DNA of 47,473 nt from JAHZFN01 sp965149945 (GTDB lineage: Bacteria > Bacillota > Dehalobacteriia > UBA4068 > UBA4997). Made by a program: the position numbers and the translations under genes. Below, piece after piece: positions 24,310 to 32,796 of this stretch. The DNA is taken from NCBI GenBank assembly GCA_965149945.1, contig CBCTTQ010000017.1:1-47473 (forward strand), given 5' to 3'. How positions within the stretch are numbered: position 1 is the first letter of the stretch; each line of letters starts with the position of its first letter. The notes under the pieces are model-generated. The model worked only from the letters and a program-made list of their open reading frames with translations. It did no database searches and was not told the origin of the DNA.

Positions 24310-25211
24310 GTATTTTGGTTGATCAAAACACCCGATTGATTGTTCAGGGTCTGACTGGTTCTCAGGGCAGATTTCACGCGGAACAAATGATGAAATACGG
24401 AACCAACATCGTCGCCGGTGTGACACCGGGCAAAGGTGGGCAGACTTGCTTGGGCGTTCCGGTGTTTGATACGGTAAAACAGGCTAAGGCCGCGACCGGC
24501 GCCAATGTTTCTGTGATTTATGTGCCTGCCAAATTTGCGGCGGATTCCATTTTGGAAGCCATCGACGCCGAACTGGATTTGGTGGTTTGTATTGCGGAAG
24601 GTATCCCGGTGCTGGATATGGCGCGGGTGAAAAACTATCTGCGTGGTAAGAAGACCAAATTGATCGGCGGTAACTGCCCCGGTTTGATTTCTCCCGGAAA
24701 ATGTAAAGTGGGCATTTTGCCTGCGCATATCCATCGCCAAGGACATATCGGTGTGGTTTCCCGTTCCGGAACCTTGACCTATGAAGCGGTGAATCAGCTT
24801 TCTCTCCACAACATCGGTCAGAGTACGGCAGTGGGAATCGGCGGCGATCCTATCAAAGGGATGGGATTTGTGGATGTATTGAAGCTGTTCAATGAAGATG
24901 AAGATACCTACGGTGTTGTGATGATCGGAGAAATCGGCGGCACCGGTGAAGAAGAAGCGGCGCAATGGATCAAAGAAAATATGAAAAAACCGGTGGCCGC
25001 GTTTATTTCCGGTCGGACGGCTCCTCCCGGTAAACGAATGGGTCATGCCGGCGCGATCATTTCCGGCGGCAAAGGTACCGCGGCAAGCAAATGCGCTGCT
25101 CTGGAAGCGGCGGGTATTGTAGTGGCGCCTACTCCCGATCAAATCGGTGAAGCGATGATCACAGCGCTGAAAAAAGCGGGCATCTATGAAAAATGCTTGA
25201 TTAACGAGTAA
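24306..25211 (+). CDS. sucD: Succinate-CoA ligase, alpha subunit
   Basis: This 301-residue partner of SucC has a CoA-binding Rossmann domain with LIVQGLTGSQGRFHAEQM at the start and GGNCPGLISPG. The catalytic phospho-His is H247 in RMGHAGAI. The ATG at 24306 overlaps the sucC stop by ATGA. It is followed by a strong terminator. All residues expected for an active enzyme are present. Confidence 0.95.
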   Translation: MSILVDQNTRLIVQGLTGSQGRFHAEQMMKYGTNIVAGVTPGKGGQTCLGVPVFDTVKQAKAATGANVSVIYVPAKFAADSILEAIDAELDLVVCIAEGIPVLDMARVKNYLRGKKTKLIGGNCPGLISPGKCKVGILPAHIHRQGHIGVVSRSGTLTYEAVNQLSLHNIGQSTAVGIGGDPIKGMGFVDVLKLFNEDEDTYGVVMIGEIGGTGEEEAAQWIKENMKKPVAAFISGRTAPPGKRMGHAGAIISGGKGTAASKCAALEAAGIVVAPTPDQIGEAMITALKKAGIYEKCLINE

Positions 25212-25313
25212 ACGTTTGACCAGCAGTAGAAAGCCTTGTGATTTGTTAGGGACGGTCTTGTTTGATATCCCCGCTGCAAAAATCCAAAGAAAATTGGATT
25301 TATTTCGGATCCA

Positions 25314-25346
25314 AACCCGACAGAGTTTCTGTCGGGTTTTCTTTTT
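25314..25346 (+). terminator. Terminator of sucCD
   Basis: AACCCGACAGA (25314-25324) pairs with TCTGTCGGGTT (25328-25338), then TTCTTTTT. The rest of 25347-25525 shows no gene. Confidence 0.9.
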
Positions 25347-25525
25347 GGGCGATGAATTACAAATATCATAAATCAAAGGTTACGACGCGGGGACGGCTGG
25401 CGCGGACGAAAAGCAAGCGAATGAGACGCGAGAATGTTATAGATGGGAAAGTTCTGTCGGCAAAGCCTTTGGGAGCGGAAAAAATTGCCATCATCTGAAC
25501 TTATCCTGAATTATCGGGAAATGAC

Positions 25526-25555
25526 TTGCTTTTTCAGGGGGAAATATATTACAAT
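25526..25555 (+). promoter_or_regulatory. Promoter of the lipoprotein gene
   Basis: TTGCTT (25526-25531), 18-bp spacer, TACAAT (25550-25555). Confidence 0.55.
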
Positions 25556-25606
25556 GGGAGAAAGAGATTATGAAAAGAAACGCTGTGGGAAACGGAGTGT
25601 GTACAT

Positions 25607-26500
25607 ATGCGAAAAAGAAGATTATGGTTCGCGGTGCTTTTGTTGCTATTATTGACGGTGGCATTGACGGCATGTGGACAGGAAAAGGAAGTGCAGCTGA
25701 ACAATACCACGGAATATGAGAGTGAAAATCTTGGCTTCTCTATTTCTATGGATGAAGATTTGTTTTCGGTAATTGTGTTTGACGCTTACAAAGAAGGTTA
25801 CGACGGCACACTGGATACTCATAAATGGAAAAATACCATTTCTGCGGAATTTGACGGTGTGACGGTTCCGCTCTTTTATGTCAATGTGTATGATGGGGAA
25901 TATACAGAAGAATCCATTACGACGAATTTCCCCGATGATGTGTATTTGGGTACGGCGGAAGGCTTTACTTATACCATGGCGTTCAGTGTGGATGGTGACG
26001 GCGCCGCTGTCAGCGACCTTAGCGCATATCAAGAAATGATGGATCGGTATGTTTATGATCTGCCGGAATATACCATTATTTTTGGTTATGGAGACGCCTT
26101 GGTACATGACGCGGACAACACCGAACCGAAATTGGCCTGGGCTAGAGCGCTGAGCGGTCGTATGCTTTCCATTGATCCGGTGGTTATGGTAGTAGACGGC
26201 GATGAGGAAATGATTAATCAAATGACTGCCGCCGGTGTGACTCCGGATTTTTCCTATGGTTATATGATTTGGAACGAACAGGAAGAAAATGCGGAAGTAG
26301 AAATGGCGGAGGGCGCGGCAATTTATTTGCTGGATCCTACCACCTATGATTTTGTGGAAGCGACAGAAGAAGATTTGCAAAATCGCATTGCGGAGGGGGA
26401 TCTTTTGCTTAGTTATTTAACAGAAAACGGCAGAATTGTTGAGATTTATGAGCAATATTTGAATGTCCCCGTAACCGAAGGTGCAGATGTTGAGGAATAA
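25607..26500 (+). CDS. Lipoprotein of unknown function
   Basis: This 297-residue exported protein has a basic n-region (MRKRR), a Leu-rich core and lipobox LTAC with C23 as the acylated residue. The mature part is acidic and contains few cysteines. No family was recognised. It is monocistronic, with its own promoter and a terminator behind. It would sit on the outer face of the cell membrane. Confidence 0.72.
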   Translation: MRKRRLWFAVLLLLLLTVALTACGQEKEVQLNNTTEYESENLGFSISMDEDLFSVIVFDAYKEGYDGTLDTHKWKNTISAEFDGVTVPLFYVNVYDGEYTEESITTNFPDDVYLGTAEGFTYTMAFSVDGDGAAVSDLSAYQEMMDRYVYDLPEYTIIFGYGDALVHDADNTEPKLAWARALSGRMLSIDPVVMVVDGDEEMINQMTAAGVTPDFSYGYMIWNEQEENAEVEMAEGAAIYLLDPTTYDFVEATEEDLQNRIAEGDLLLSYLTENGRIVEIYEQYLNVPVTEGADVEE

Positions 26501-26534
26501 AAAAGAAAACTGCAGCAGCAGAAAAATAAAAAGA

Positions 26535-26560
26535 AAAAACAGGTTTGCGACCTGTTTTTT
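26535..26560 (+). terminator. Terminator after the lipoprotein gene
   Basis: AAAAACAGGT (26535-26544) pairs with ACCTGTTTTT (26550-26559). Confidence 0.82.
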
Positions 26561-26610
26561 CTATGGGTTGAAACGGTCGCGAGAAGGAAGGCAAAAGGTG
26601 AGAAAAATCA

Positions 26611-27501
26611 ATGAAAAGAGGCTGTATGCTTTGTCCTCGGAATTGCGGGGCTGACCGCGGAAGTGGTGAAATTGGATATTGTCGGGTGGATGATCGGCCG
26701 CGAGTAGCACGGGCGGCGCTGCATTTCTGGGAGGAACCCTGTATCTCCGGGGAAAATGGCTCCGGAACGGTGTTTTTTTCCGGTTGTAATTTAGGCTGTG
26801 TTTTTTGTCAAAATCAGGCAATTTCTCGCGGACAGGCGGGAAAAATTATCACGGTGGAACGACTGGCGGAAATCTTTCTTGAGCAGGAAGCGCGAGGCGC
26901 CAGTAATCTCAACTTGGTTACGCCGAGCCATTATACACCCGCTGTGGTCGCCGCTTTGCGCTTGGCCAAAGGAAACGGTTTTTCTCTGCCGGTGGTTTGG
27001 AATTCTTCTTCTTATGAGAAAGTGGAAACATTGAAAATCCTGGAAGGATTGGTAGATGTTTATTTGCCTGATATGAAATATAAGGCAGAGCGAATCTCGT
27101 CTCGTTACGCCAATGCCGCGGACTATTTCCCAACGGCAAGCGCGGCTTTAGCGGAAATGCATCGCCAACAGCCGCGCTTAGTGTTCGACGGGACAGGTCT
27201 GCTGCGAAAAGGCTGTTTAGTGCGGATCTTGTTGTTGCCCGGTTGTTTGGAAGACGTGAAGCAATTGTTGGCGTCTTTATTTGCGCGATACGGAAACTCT
27301 GTTTATTTCAGTTTGATGGCGCAGTATACGCCGGTGGGAGATTTGCGGAATTATCCGGAAATTAATCGGCGGATTCGGGAGGATGAGTATGAAGAATGGT
27401 TGGAATATGCCGTCAGTCTTGGGGTAGAACAGGCATTTGTGCAGGAATTGGATTCAGCGGATGTTTCTTTTGTGCCGGAGTTTAACGGGAAAGGAGTTTA
27501 A
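26611..27501 (+). CDS. PflX-like radical SAM protein
   Basis: This 296-residue enzyme has the radical SAM 4Fe-4S motif C59-x3-C63-x2-C66 (CNLGCVFCQN). An N-terminal cysteine set (CMLCPRNC and later C24) could bind a second cluster or zinc. The fold and the LVTPSHYTPAVVAALRLA, YLPDMKY and MAQYTPVG runs match the COG1313/PflX group, related to pyruvate formate-lyase activating enzymes. Their glycyl-radical or other target is not known, and none is encoded nearby. Its TAA stop shares bases with the stop of the convergent gene. Confidence 0.83.
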   Translation: MKRGCMLCPRNCGADRGSGEIGYCRVDDRPRVARAALHFWEEPCISGENGSGTVFFSGCNLGCVFCQNQAISRGQAGKIITVERLAEIFLEQEARGASNLNLVTPSHYTPAVVAALRLAKGNGFSLPVVWNSSSYEKVETLKILEGLVDVYLPDMKYKAERISSRYANAADYFPTASAALAEMHRQQPRLVFDGTGLLRKGCLVRILLLPGCLEDVKQLLASLFARYGNSVYFSLMAQYTPVGDLRNYPEINRRIREDEYEEWLEYAVSLGVEQAFVQELDSADVSFVPEFNGKGV

Positions 27502-28181
27502 GGCGCTTCGGTGATGGGAGCCTCCAATGTATAGTCGGCGGGCAACAGTGTGAATTGGGTAACAATGTTCAGCTGACCTTCTACGGAATTATTGGTCAGC
27601 TTGCCGTTTACCACGACTTTGGTTAGTAAGTCATCGCTGCAATAAACAGTGTAAACCAAATCGGTGAAATATTGAGTCAGCGCATTTTCCGATAAGGAAG
27701 GGGAAAAGCGAAAGCAGCGGCTGTTTCGTTCTTCCGCGGCGAGTTCCTCAATTTCTCCATAATCGGAAATTTCCAATTGCTTTAAGGGATTGGTTTCGTA
27801 AAAGAGGGCGTTTTCCTCTTCCTCTGTTCGTTCAATGGTTTTTTGCCATTGCTCGGTTACAGGATCCAGACGATAGGTGCTGTCGCCCAGCCGGTAGAGA
27901 TGCAGCGGACTGCCGAGAATTTCTCCTTCCAGATGGGTATTGCCGTTTTGCAGCAATTCTCCATGGATGTTTCCGTATTCTTTGCTGGCTCCTTCCACTG
28001 TGAGATGACTGACCATTTGGTAGCTGAGAGCAGGAGCGTCCTCCAGGTGAGCGATGGCGGTGTTTAAAGCGGCTTGGGGATCTTCTGCCGAACCCGGAAT
28101 CGGCAGTAGTTTCCAGGAAAGCAAGAGCAGGAACAATACCACGGGGATGATTAAAATCGTTTTTTTGCGGGGCAGTTTCAT
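27498..28181 (-). CDS. Membrane-anchored or secreted protein of unknown function (LolA/LppX-like?)
   Basis: This 227-residue protein has an uncleaved-looking N-terminal hydrophobic helix (about 8-24) without a lipobox. A beta-rich outer part follows, with alternating hydrophobic strands such as HGELLQNGNTHLEGEILGS and DSTYRLDPVTEQW. The pattern is reminiscent of LolA/LppX-like lipid-binding proteins, but that is only a shape resemblance. AAGGAG precedes the ATG. The stop overlaps that of the convergent radical SAM gene. Confidence 0.6.
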   Translation of the reverse strand: MKLPRKKTILIIPVVLFLLLLSWKLLPIPGSAEDPQAALNTAIAHLEDAPALSYQMVSHLTVEGASKEYGNIHGELLQNGNTHLEGEILGSPLHLYRLGDSTYRLDPVTEQWQKTIERTEEEENALFYETNPLKQLEISDYGEIEELAAEERNSRCFRFSPSLSENALTQYFTDLVYTVYCSDDLLTKVVVNGKLTNNSVEGQLNIVTQFTLLPADYTLEAPITEAP

Positions 28182-28329
28182 GGCGTAAACTCCTTTCTGT
28201 CGGATTGCGATAAAGAGTATGAAATCCCGGTGGAAAAAATTCGTGATTTTTCTTGCTATTTGATTTTTTTAAGAAGGGATTTGCGTTTCTTTACAGAATT
28301 TAAACATTAAGAGTTTGGAGGGAATTTTC

Positions 28330-28872
28330 ATGGAACATGATGTGACCGTTTTGTTGAGCGAGGAGGAAATCCATCGAAGGCTGGATGATCTGGCGGCGGA
28401 AATCGATAGTTATTATCAGCGTTCCGGCGTGGAAGAGGTTGTTGTGATCTGCGTTTTAAAAGGCAGCTTGATTTTTACGGCTGATTTGATTCGCAAAATG
28501 AAAACCGCCACTGTGTTGGATTTTCTGAAAGTCTCCAGCTATGACGGAGTTCGTTCAACAGGCAATATTGTTTTCGAAAATGAGCTCTCTCTGGATATTA
28601 CCGGAAAGCACCTGCTGATTGTGGAAGACATCATTGACACAGGGAATACATTGAGCTGTGTTATTGAGAAATTGTGGGAAAGCGAGCCTCAGAGTATCAA
28701 ACTTTGCTCTTTCCTGGATAAGCCTGCTCGGAGAGAGGTCAAATTGCTGGGAGATTTTATCGGGTTTTCTATTCCTGATCATTTTGTGGTGGGCTACGGG
28801 TTGGATTACAATGAACGATACCGCAATTTGCCTTTTTTGGGAATTCTGAAACCGGAAGTATACGAAGGATAA
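28330..28872 (+). CDS. hpt: Hypoxanthine phosphoribosyltransferase
   Basis: This purine salvage enzyme makes IMP or GMP from hypoxanthine or guanine and PRPP. It is a type I PRTase of 180 residues with the PRPP loop VEDIIDTGNT and the pyrophosphate loop VLKGSL. The C-terminal VVGYGLDYNERYRNLP is diagnostic of Hpt. Start ATG 28330 lies seven bases after GGAGGGAA; the TTG at 28315 lies before that site. In many Bacillota hpt sits by tilS and ftsH, but here it stands alone. Confidence 0.95.
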   Translation: MEHDVTVLLSEEEIHRRLDDLAAEIDSYYQRSGVEEVVVICVLKGSLIFTADLIRKMKTATVLDFLKVSSYDGVRSTGNIVFENELSLDITGKHLLIVEDIIDTGNTLSCVIEKLWESEPQSIKLCSFLDKPARREVKLLGDFIGFSIPDHFVVGYGLDYNERYRNLPFLGILKPEVYEG

Positions 28873-28960
28873 TAGAGTTTTGCTTTTCATAGAATGAATA
28901 TGGAAAAGTATTGAAATAAAACAGACGAGAACGGAACCAAGAAAAAAAGGGGGATTTCTT

Positions 28961-29557
28961 ATGATTGAAAATGTCAATGTACTTTGGGATGTTTGTCAAC
29001 AGATGACAAACAACCTAAGAGCAAATGCAAAAAGATTGGGAGAAATGTCTGAGGAAGAATTGGACACAATCACCAATGAATCCGGTATTTACGCTGCTTT
29101 CTATAATGGCCGTCAGCTTGGTCTGGGTCTGGGGAAAAGCAATGAACTGGAAATTGTATTCATGGGTGAAAACGATCGTTTCCGCCGGGATATGATAGAA
29201 GAAAACACCGGAAATTCCGGGATTAGAAGATCACTGGCCGCGATGCTTTCTATGTTGCTTGAATTGAAAGCCAAGCCCGCCAGCGAAGATCCTGCTGATT
29301 TAGATCGATTTGATAACTATGCATTGATTAAAGTAAGCGAAGAAAAATTATCCGACTGGATGAAGAAAAACCTCTATATCGGTCATATTGCCGTTCCCGC
29401 AGCGGATGTGGAAAAATATATTCAGGCAATGGTAGACTGCAATGCCCCTGTTTTTAATTTGCGAAACAATAAAGGCAACCAATTTGGTTCCGAAGTAAAA
29501 CATTACCGCAAAATCATGACCGAGCAGGCCAGATTGTATGAAGCGGAAAACGCTTGA
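28961..29557 (+). CDS. Conserved-looking protein of unknown function
   Basis: This 198-residue soluble, acidic protein has no signal, membrane segment or motif that I recognise. It begins with a helix-rich part (MIENVNVLWDVCQQ...) and has GLGLGKSNELEI in the first third. AAAAAGGGGGA precedes the ATG. Codon use matches its neighbours, so the gene looks real. It has its own terminator. Confidence 0.65.
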   Translation: MIENVNVLWDVCQQMTNNLRANAKRLGEMSEEELDTITNESGIYAAFYNGRQLGLGLGKSNELEIVFMGENDRFRRDMIEENTGNSGIRRSLAAMLSMLLELKAKPASEDPADLDRFDNYALIKVSEEKLSDWMKKNLYIGHIAVPAADVEKYIQAMVDCNAPVFNLRNNKGNQFGSEVKHYRKIMTEQARLYEAENA

Positions 29558-29608
29558 AAAAAGGAGAATCCATTATTCCCGTTCTGTTGAAAAACATATG
29601 AAGAACAT

Positions 29609-29650
29609 AAAAACCGAAGTCGACTCCGGAAAGTAGACTTCGGTTTTTTT
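29609..29650 (+). terminator. Terminator after the 198-residue protein
   Basis: AAACCGAAGTC (29611-29621) pairs with GACTTCGGTTT (29636-29646), with a T-run to 29650. Confidence 0.9.
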
Positions 29651-29769
29651 GATAAATGTAATTCGGAAAAGAAAAGACCGAAAAATTTTTTCTCGGATAA
29701 AAAATTTGGAAAAACGGTTATAAATAGGATAAGGAGGAACAAAGCGTTATTTTTTCTGATTCAAACGAC

Positions 29770-29802
29770 AAAAAATATGTAGGCGCGGGCTTTGCCCACG
29801 CC
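29770..29802 (-). terminator. Terminator of the Asn-rich microgene
   Basis: On the reverse strand GGCGTGGGC-AAA-GCCCGCGCC (29782-29802, one U-G) is followed by TACATATTTTTT (to 29770). It starts seven bases after the microgene stop. Confidence 0.8.
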
Positions 29803-29809
29803 ACGCCGT

Positions 29810-29962
29810 TTAGTCGCAACAGTTATCGGCACGGTTTACAGAACGATTGTCGTTTCTGTTTTCCGCTTTGTTACGGTTTTTGTTTTCGGCACGATTGTCA
29901 CTTTTGTTTTCAGTACGGTAGACACTTCTGTTCTGGTTGTTTTCTTTTCTGTTTTTGGCCAT
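29810..29962 (-). CDS. Asn/Arg-rich 50-residue microprotein
   Basis: A complete small gene lies on the reverse strand. AAGGAGG (29970-29976) is seven bases before ATG 29962, there are 50 codons, the stop TAA is at 29810-29812, and a terminator follows at once. The product is strongly basic and built of loose NR/ENK repeats: MAKNRKENNQNRSVYRTENK at the start and NRADNCCD at the end, with a Cys pair next to the C-terminus. Similar Asn-rich small proteins are known from clostridia, some with spore-related expression (from memory, family not confirmed). The plus-strand frame over it has no ribosome binding site. Confidence 0.7.
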   Translation of the reverse strand: MAKNRKENNQNRSVYRTENKSDNRAENKNRNKAENRNDNRSVNRADNCCD

Positions 29963-30136
29963 GTCTTTTCCTCCTTGAATTCTGGATTCATTTCTATTGT
30001 CTCTTGCTTGCTGAATTCTATGTATCGTCTTTTTTGGTTTTTTTTGGTTGAATCATTCGAAAAGGGATAAATCTTTTTTGTAACAGCGGGATACCTCTTT
30101 GAAGAGCGGTTTTTACGGGGAAGCCATAAAAACCTA

Positions 30137-30165
30137 TTGCAAAAATCTTGCGCTTATGCTATACT
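30137..30165 (+). promoter_or_regulatory. Promoter of the T-box leader
   Basis: TTGCAA (30137-30142), 17-bp spacer, TATACT (30160-30165); start near 30172. Confidence 0.8.
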
Positions 30166-30171
30166 CATGGT

Positions 30172-30457
30172 AGATTGAGCAAAGCGTTGATGAAGAAAAG
30201 TAGTCCGAACACAGGACCTGGCAGGGAATGGATGTCATGGACTGGAAGCATCCAGAGGTACGGTCGGATGAAGTTCCCTTCTGAGTTGATCGGGTGAAAA
30301 CACAGTAGTCCGATTCGGTTGTTCTCCGTTAGCGGAACGGAAGATGTACATTTCCCAAAATTTCGGGAAATTTCATGTTCGACAGAGTGAGCCGTCAGGC
30401 TAACTTGGGTGGTACCACGGAATTTTTCGCCCCAACGAAAGTTGGGGCGTTTTTTTG
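30172..30457 (+). promoter_or_regulatory. T-box riboswitch, specifier TTC (Phe)
   Basis: This leader senses uncharged tRNA and chooses between terminator and antiterminator. The T-box core GGGTGGTACCACGG lies at 30407-30420. The terminator is CGCCCCAAC-GAAA-GTTGGGGCG (30428-30449) with T7-8. In Stem I, GAAG (30192-30195) pairs with CTTC below the specifier loop and TCCGA (30204-30208) with TCGGA (30264-30268) above it. AGTA (30199-30202) forms the 5' loop side. The facing strand GAAG-TTC-C puts TTC, a phenylalanine codon, at 30274-30276, the place of GGC in the Geobacillus glyQS leader. Expected partner: tRNA-Phe (GAA). Confidence 0.9.
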
Positions 30458-30675
30458 TTTCCGCCTTTCTTGGAAAAGAGATTCCGAAACAAAATCTTCG
30501 ACGCCGTGGGGAAATCCTCGGAAGAGTCTCCTTTTAATTTTTTAATCATCAGCTGTTTTGTGCAAGGGGTTTATTCCACAAGAAAATAAGAGCGCGTAAC
30601 AAAACAGCGTGACAGGCGCGGAATTATCGGGATCTTCGCAGCTGTTTTGAATCAGCGTGAGGAGGTATTTTTGGG
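30458..30675 (+). other. Leader spacer between T-box and paaK
   Basis: About 218 bases with no gene. TTTGTTTC (30458-30465) and GAAACAAA (30487-30494) form an inverted repeat, and CTGTTTTG/CAAAACAG pairs occur further on. These may fold into extra mRNA structure. GAGGAGGT sits just before the paaK start. Confidence 0.4.
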
Positions 30676-31977
30676 ATGTTTTATAATGAGAAAATGGAAA
30701 CCATGAGCAGAGACGAATTGATGACTCTGCAAGAACAGCGGTTGAAAAAAACCGTCGCTTATTGCTATGAGAGAATGCCTTTCTATAAGAAAAAATTTGA
30801 TGAAATCGGCTTGCTCCCCGGAGATATCAAAACATTGGATGACTTATCCAAACTACCCTTTACCGTCAAAACAGATTTGCGGGACAATTATCCGGATGGT
30901 TTGCAAGCAGCGGATAATAAAGACATCATTCGTTACCATGCCTCCAGCGGCACAACAGGCAAACCCATCGTCGCCATGCATACCAGAGAAGACGTTGAAA
31001 TGTGGTCGGAGTGCGTTTGCCGTTGTTTGGCTATGTACGGATTGACCAAAGAAGACCGCGTTCAGGTCAGCTATGGATACTCTCTGTTCACGGGCGGCTT
31101 GGGGCTGCATGACGGCGCCACCAAATACGGATGCGCGGTGTTGCCTACTTCCAGCGGCAACACTCAAAAACAATTGATGCTGATGAAGGATTTAAGAATG
31201 ACTGCTTTGGCCTGCACGCCTTCTTACGCCTTATATCTGTCCGAATTGTTGATGGAACAGGGACTTTCTCCGGAAGAAGTTCCTTTGAAGCACGGTATAT
31301 TCGGCGCGGAACCTTGGACGGAAGAAATGCGTCAGACTTTGGAAGAGCGTATGGGAATTCACGCCCATGATATTTACGGTCTGACAGAAATTTGCGGACC
31401 CGGAGTAGGCGGTGATTGTGAATATCATAACGGAATCCACCTTTGGGAAGATAACTTTATTGTAGAAGTGATCAATCCAAAAACCGGTGAAGTATTGCCT
31501 CCGGGCAGCATGGGAGAAATTGTGTTCACCACCATCAATAAAACCGGTATGCCGGTGTTGCGTTATCGCACCCGTGATCTTTCCCATATCACCATTGACA
31601 AATGCGAATGCGGCAGAACCATGGCGCGTATGGGCAAGATTGTCGGACGCAGCGATGATATGATGATCATCCGCGGCGTCAATGTATTCCCCAGCCAAGT
31701 GGAAAGTGTTTTAATCAATCTGAACAAAACAGCGCCTTTCTTCCATATGATTGTTGATCGTAAAGGAACTCTGGATACTTTGGAAATCCAGGTGGAAGTA
31801 AACAATACGACAGACGAAATCCGCGGTCTGGAACAACTGCGTGATGAAATTGCCACTGAACTGAAGAGTGTCATCGGTATTGCCGCGAAAGTGACATTGG
31901 TAGAACCCAAATCTCTGCCGCGCAGCCAGGGCAAAAATAAGCTGGTTACCGATAAGAGAACTCAGGTAAATTATTAA
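30676..31977 (+). CDS. paaK: Phenylacetate-CoA ligase
   Basis: This AMP-forming ligase joins phenylacetate (or indoleacetate and similar aryl acids) to CoA. The 433-residue protein has the adenylate P-loop HASSGTTGKP (about 94-103), the DIYGLTEICGPG motif and the R-T-x-D motif LRYRTRDLS. The C-terminal lid begins after GRSDDMMIIRGVNVFPSQ. Such ligases in anaerobes are often paired with an ACT protein and indolepyruvate oxidoreductase. Here the ACT gene follows; iorAB are not in the window. Control by a Phe T-box ties it to phenylalanine supply. Confidence 0.93.
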   Translation: MFYNEKMETMSRDELMTLQEQRLKKTVAYCYERMPFYKKKFDEIGLLPGDIKTLDDLSKLPFTVKTDLRDNYPDGLQAADNKDIIRYHASSGTTGKPIVAMHTREDVEMWSECVCRCLAMYGLTKEDRVQVSYGYSLFTGGLGLHDGATKYGCAVLPTSSGNTQKQLMLMKDLRMTALACTPSYALYLSELLMEQGLSPEEVPLKHGIFGAEPWTEEMRQTLEERMGIHAHDIYGLTEICGPGVGGDCEYHNGIHLWEDNFIVEVINPKTGEVLPPGSMGEIVFTTINKTGMPVLRYRTRDLSHITIDKCECGRTMARMGKIVGRSDDMMIIRGVNVFPSQVESVLINLNKTAPFFHMIVDRKGTLDTLEIQVEVNNTTDEIRGLEQLRDEIATELKSVIGIAAKVTLVEPKSLPRSQGKNKLVTDKRTQVNY

Positions 31978-31983
31978 AGAAAG

Positions 31984-32004
31984 ATTTCCGTGTCAGACGG
32001 AAAT
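31984..32004. repeat. Inverted repeat between paaK and the ACT gene
   Basis: ATTTCCGT (31984-31991) and ACGGAAAT (31997-32004) form a perfect 8-bp hairpin seven bases after the paaK stop. With no T-run it is a poor terminator; it may stabilise the paaK 3' end. Confidence 0.45.
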
Positions 32005-32017
32005 TGTTCCGACTCCC

Positions 32018-32046
32018 TTGCGGTCTTGGAAAAATTTCTGTATAAT
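32018..32046 (+). promoter_or_regulatory. Internal promoter of the ACT gene
   Basis: TTGCGG (32018-32023), 17-bp spacer, TATAAT (32041-32046), so the ACT protein can be made without the T-box. Confidence 0.6.
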
Positions 32047-32097
32047 GAAGGCAGAGGAACAGCGATAATATTCAGGGAAATAAAAGGCGGTGTTATT

Positions 32098-32523
32098 ATG
32101 TTTATTACACAGATTTCGGTATTTTTGGAAAATAAAAAAGGTCGTTTGGCAAAAGTAACAGAAACTCTGGCGGAAGCAGGTGTGGATTTGCGTGCTATGT
32201 CCATGGCGGATACCTCGGATTTTGGGATTTTGCGTTTGATTGTCGATGACAATGAAAAGGCGATGAAGGCTTTGCAAGATGCCGGTTTTGCGGCTTCTCA
32301 GAACAAAGTGATCGCCGTTGCATTCAAAGACGAAGTGGGGGCTATGGCCAGAACTTTGAAAGTTTTTGAAGATAATGCCATTAATGTGGAATATCTCTAT
32401 GTGTTCTTTGCTCAAAATGACAGTAAAGTGGTGACAGTTTTCCGTGTTGTGGATGAGAACAAAGCCATTGAAATTTTGGAACAAAACCATATCTGTGTTC
32501 TTACGGAAGAGGATATTAAATAA
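32098..32523 (+). CDS. Tandem ACT-domain protein
   Basis: This 142-residue protein is two ACT domains: residues 1-68 (ITQISVFLENKKGRLAKVTE start) and about 70-138 (VIAVAFKDEVGAMARTLKVF start). ACT domains bind amino acids, and stand-alone pairs like this occur next to phenylacetate-CoA ligase genes. There they may sense aromatic amino acids or tune the ligase (inference). Start ATG 32098 is chosen over the longer frame, which has no ribosome binding site and overlaps the promoter; AAGGCGGTG lies before 32098. Confidence 0.88.
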   Translation: MFITQISVFLENKKGRLAKVTETLAEAGVDLRAMSMADTSDFGILRLIVDDNEKAMKALQDAGFAASQNKVIAVAFKDEVGAMARTLKVFEDNAINVEYLYVFFAQNDSKVVTVFRVVDENKAIEILEQNHICVLTEEDIK

Positions 32524-32535
32524 GAGTTCAATACC

Positions 32536-32574
32536 AAAAAGAGAGTTCATCTTCGGATGAATTCTCTTTTTTTC
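32536..32574 (+). terminator. Terminator after the ACT gene
   Basis: An AGAGAGTTCATC-TTCG-GATGAATTCTCT hairpin (32540-32567, one G-U) has A-run before and T7 after. Confidence 0.9.
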
Positions 32575-32716
32575 TGTACAAAAGGATGTTCTTGCGGACA
32601 TAAAAAATTCCGATATCCGTCACGGTGCGTCAGGATAGCATCGTCAAGAGGGATTAGGTATTTCTTTTAAAGAAAATCATCTTGAATAATATTTCAAAAG
32701 CTTTTGTTGTTGCCCC

Positions 32717-32745
32717 TTGTTCCTTTTTTCAGAATCAGGTATAAT
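32717..32745 (+). promoter_or_regulatory. Promoter of rph-rdgB
   Basis: TTGTTC (32717-32722), 17-bp spacer, TATAAT (32740-32745). Confidence 0.7.
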
Positions 32746-32796
32746 AGAGGAAGTTGCGGGATATGGATGAATCAGAGAAATCGAAGGAGGATGTTT

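Noticed and set aside
23137..25376. Long reverse-strand frames (202-417 codons) opposite sucCD
   Set aside because: Shadow frames of well-supported genes; composition is rich in His/Arg/Phe as expected for antisense of GC-poor third positions.
29792..30070. Plus-strand 92-codon frame over the Asn-rich microgene
   Set aside because: It has no ribosome binding site, and its Phe/Val-rich product is simply the mirror of the NR/ENK repeat coded on the other strand.
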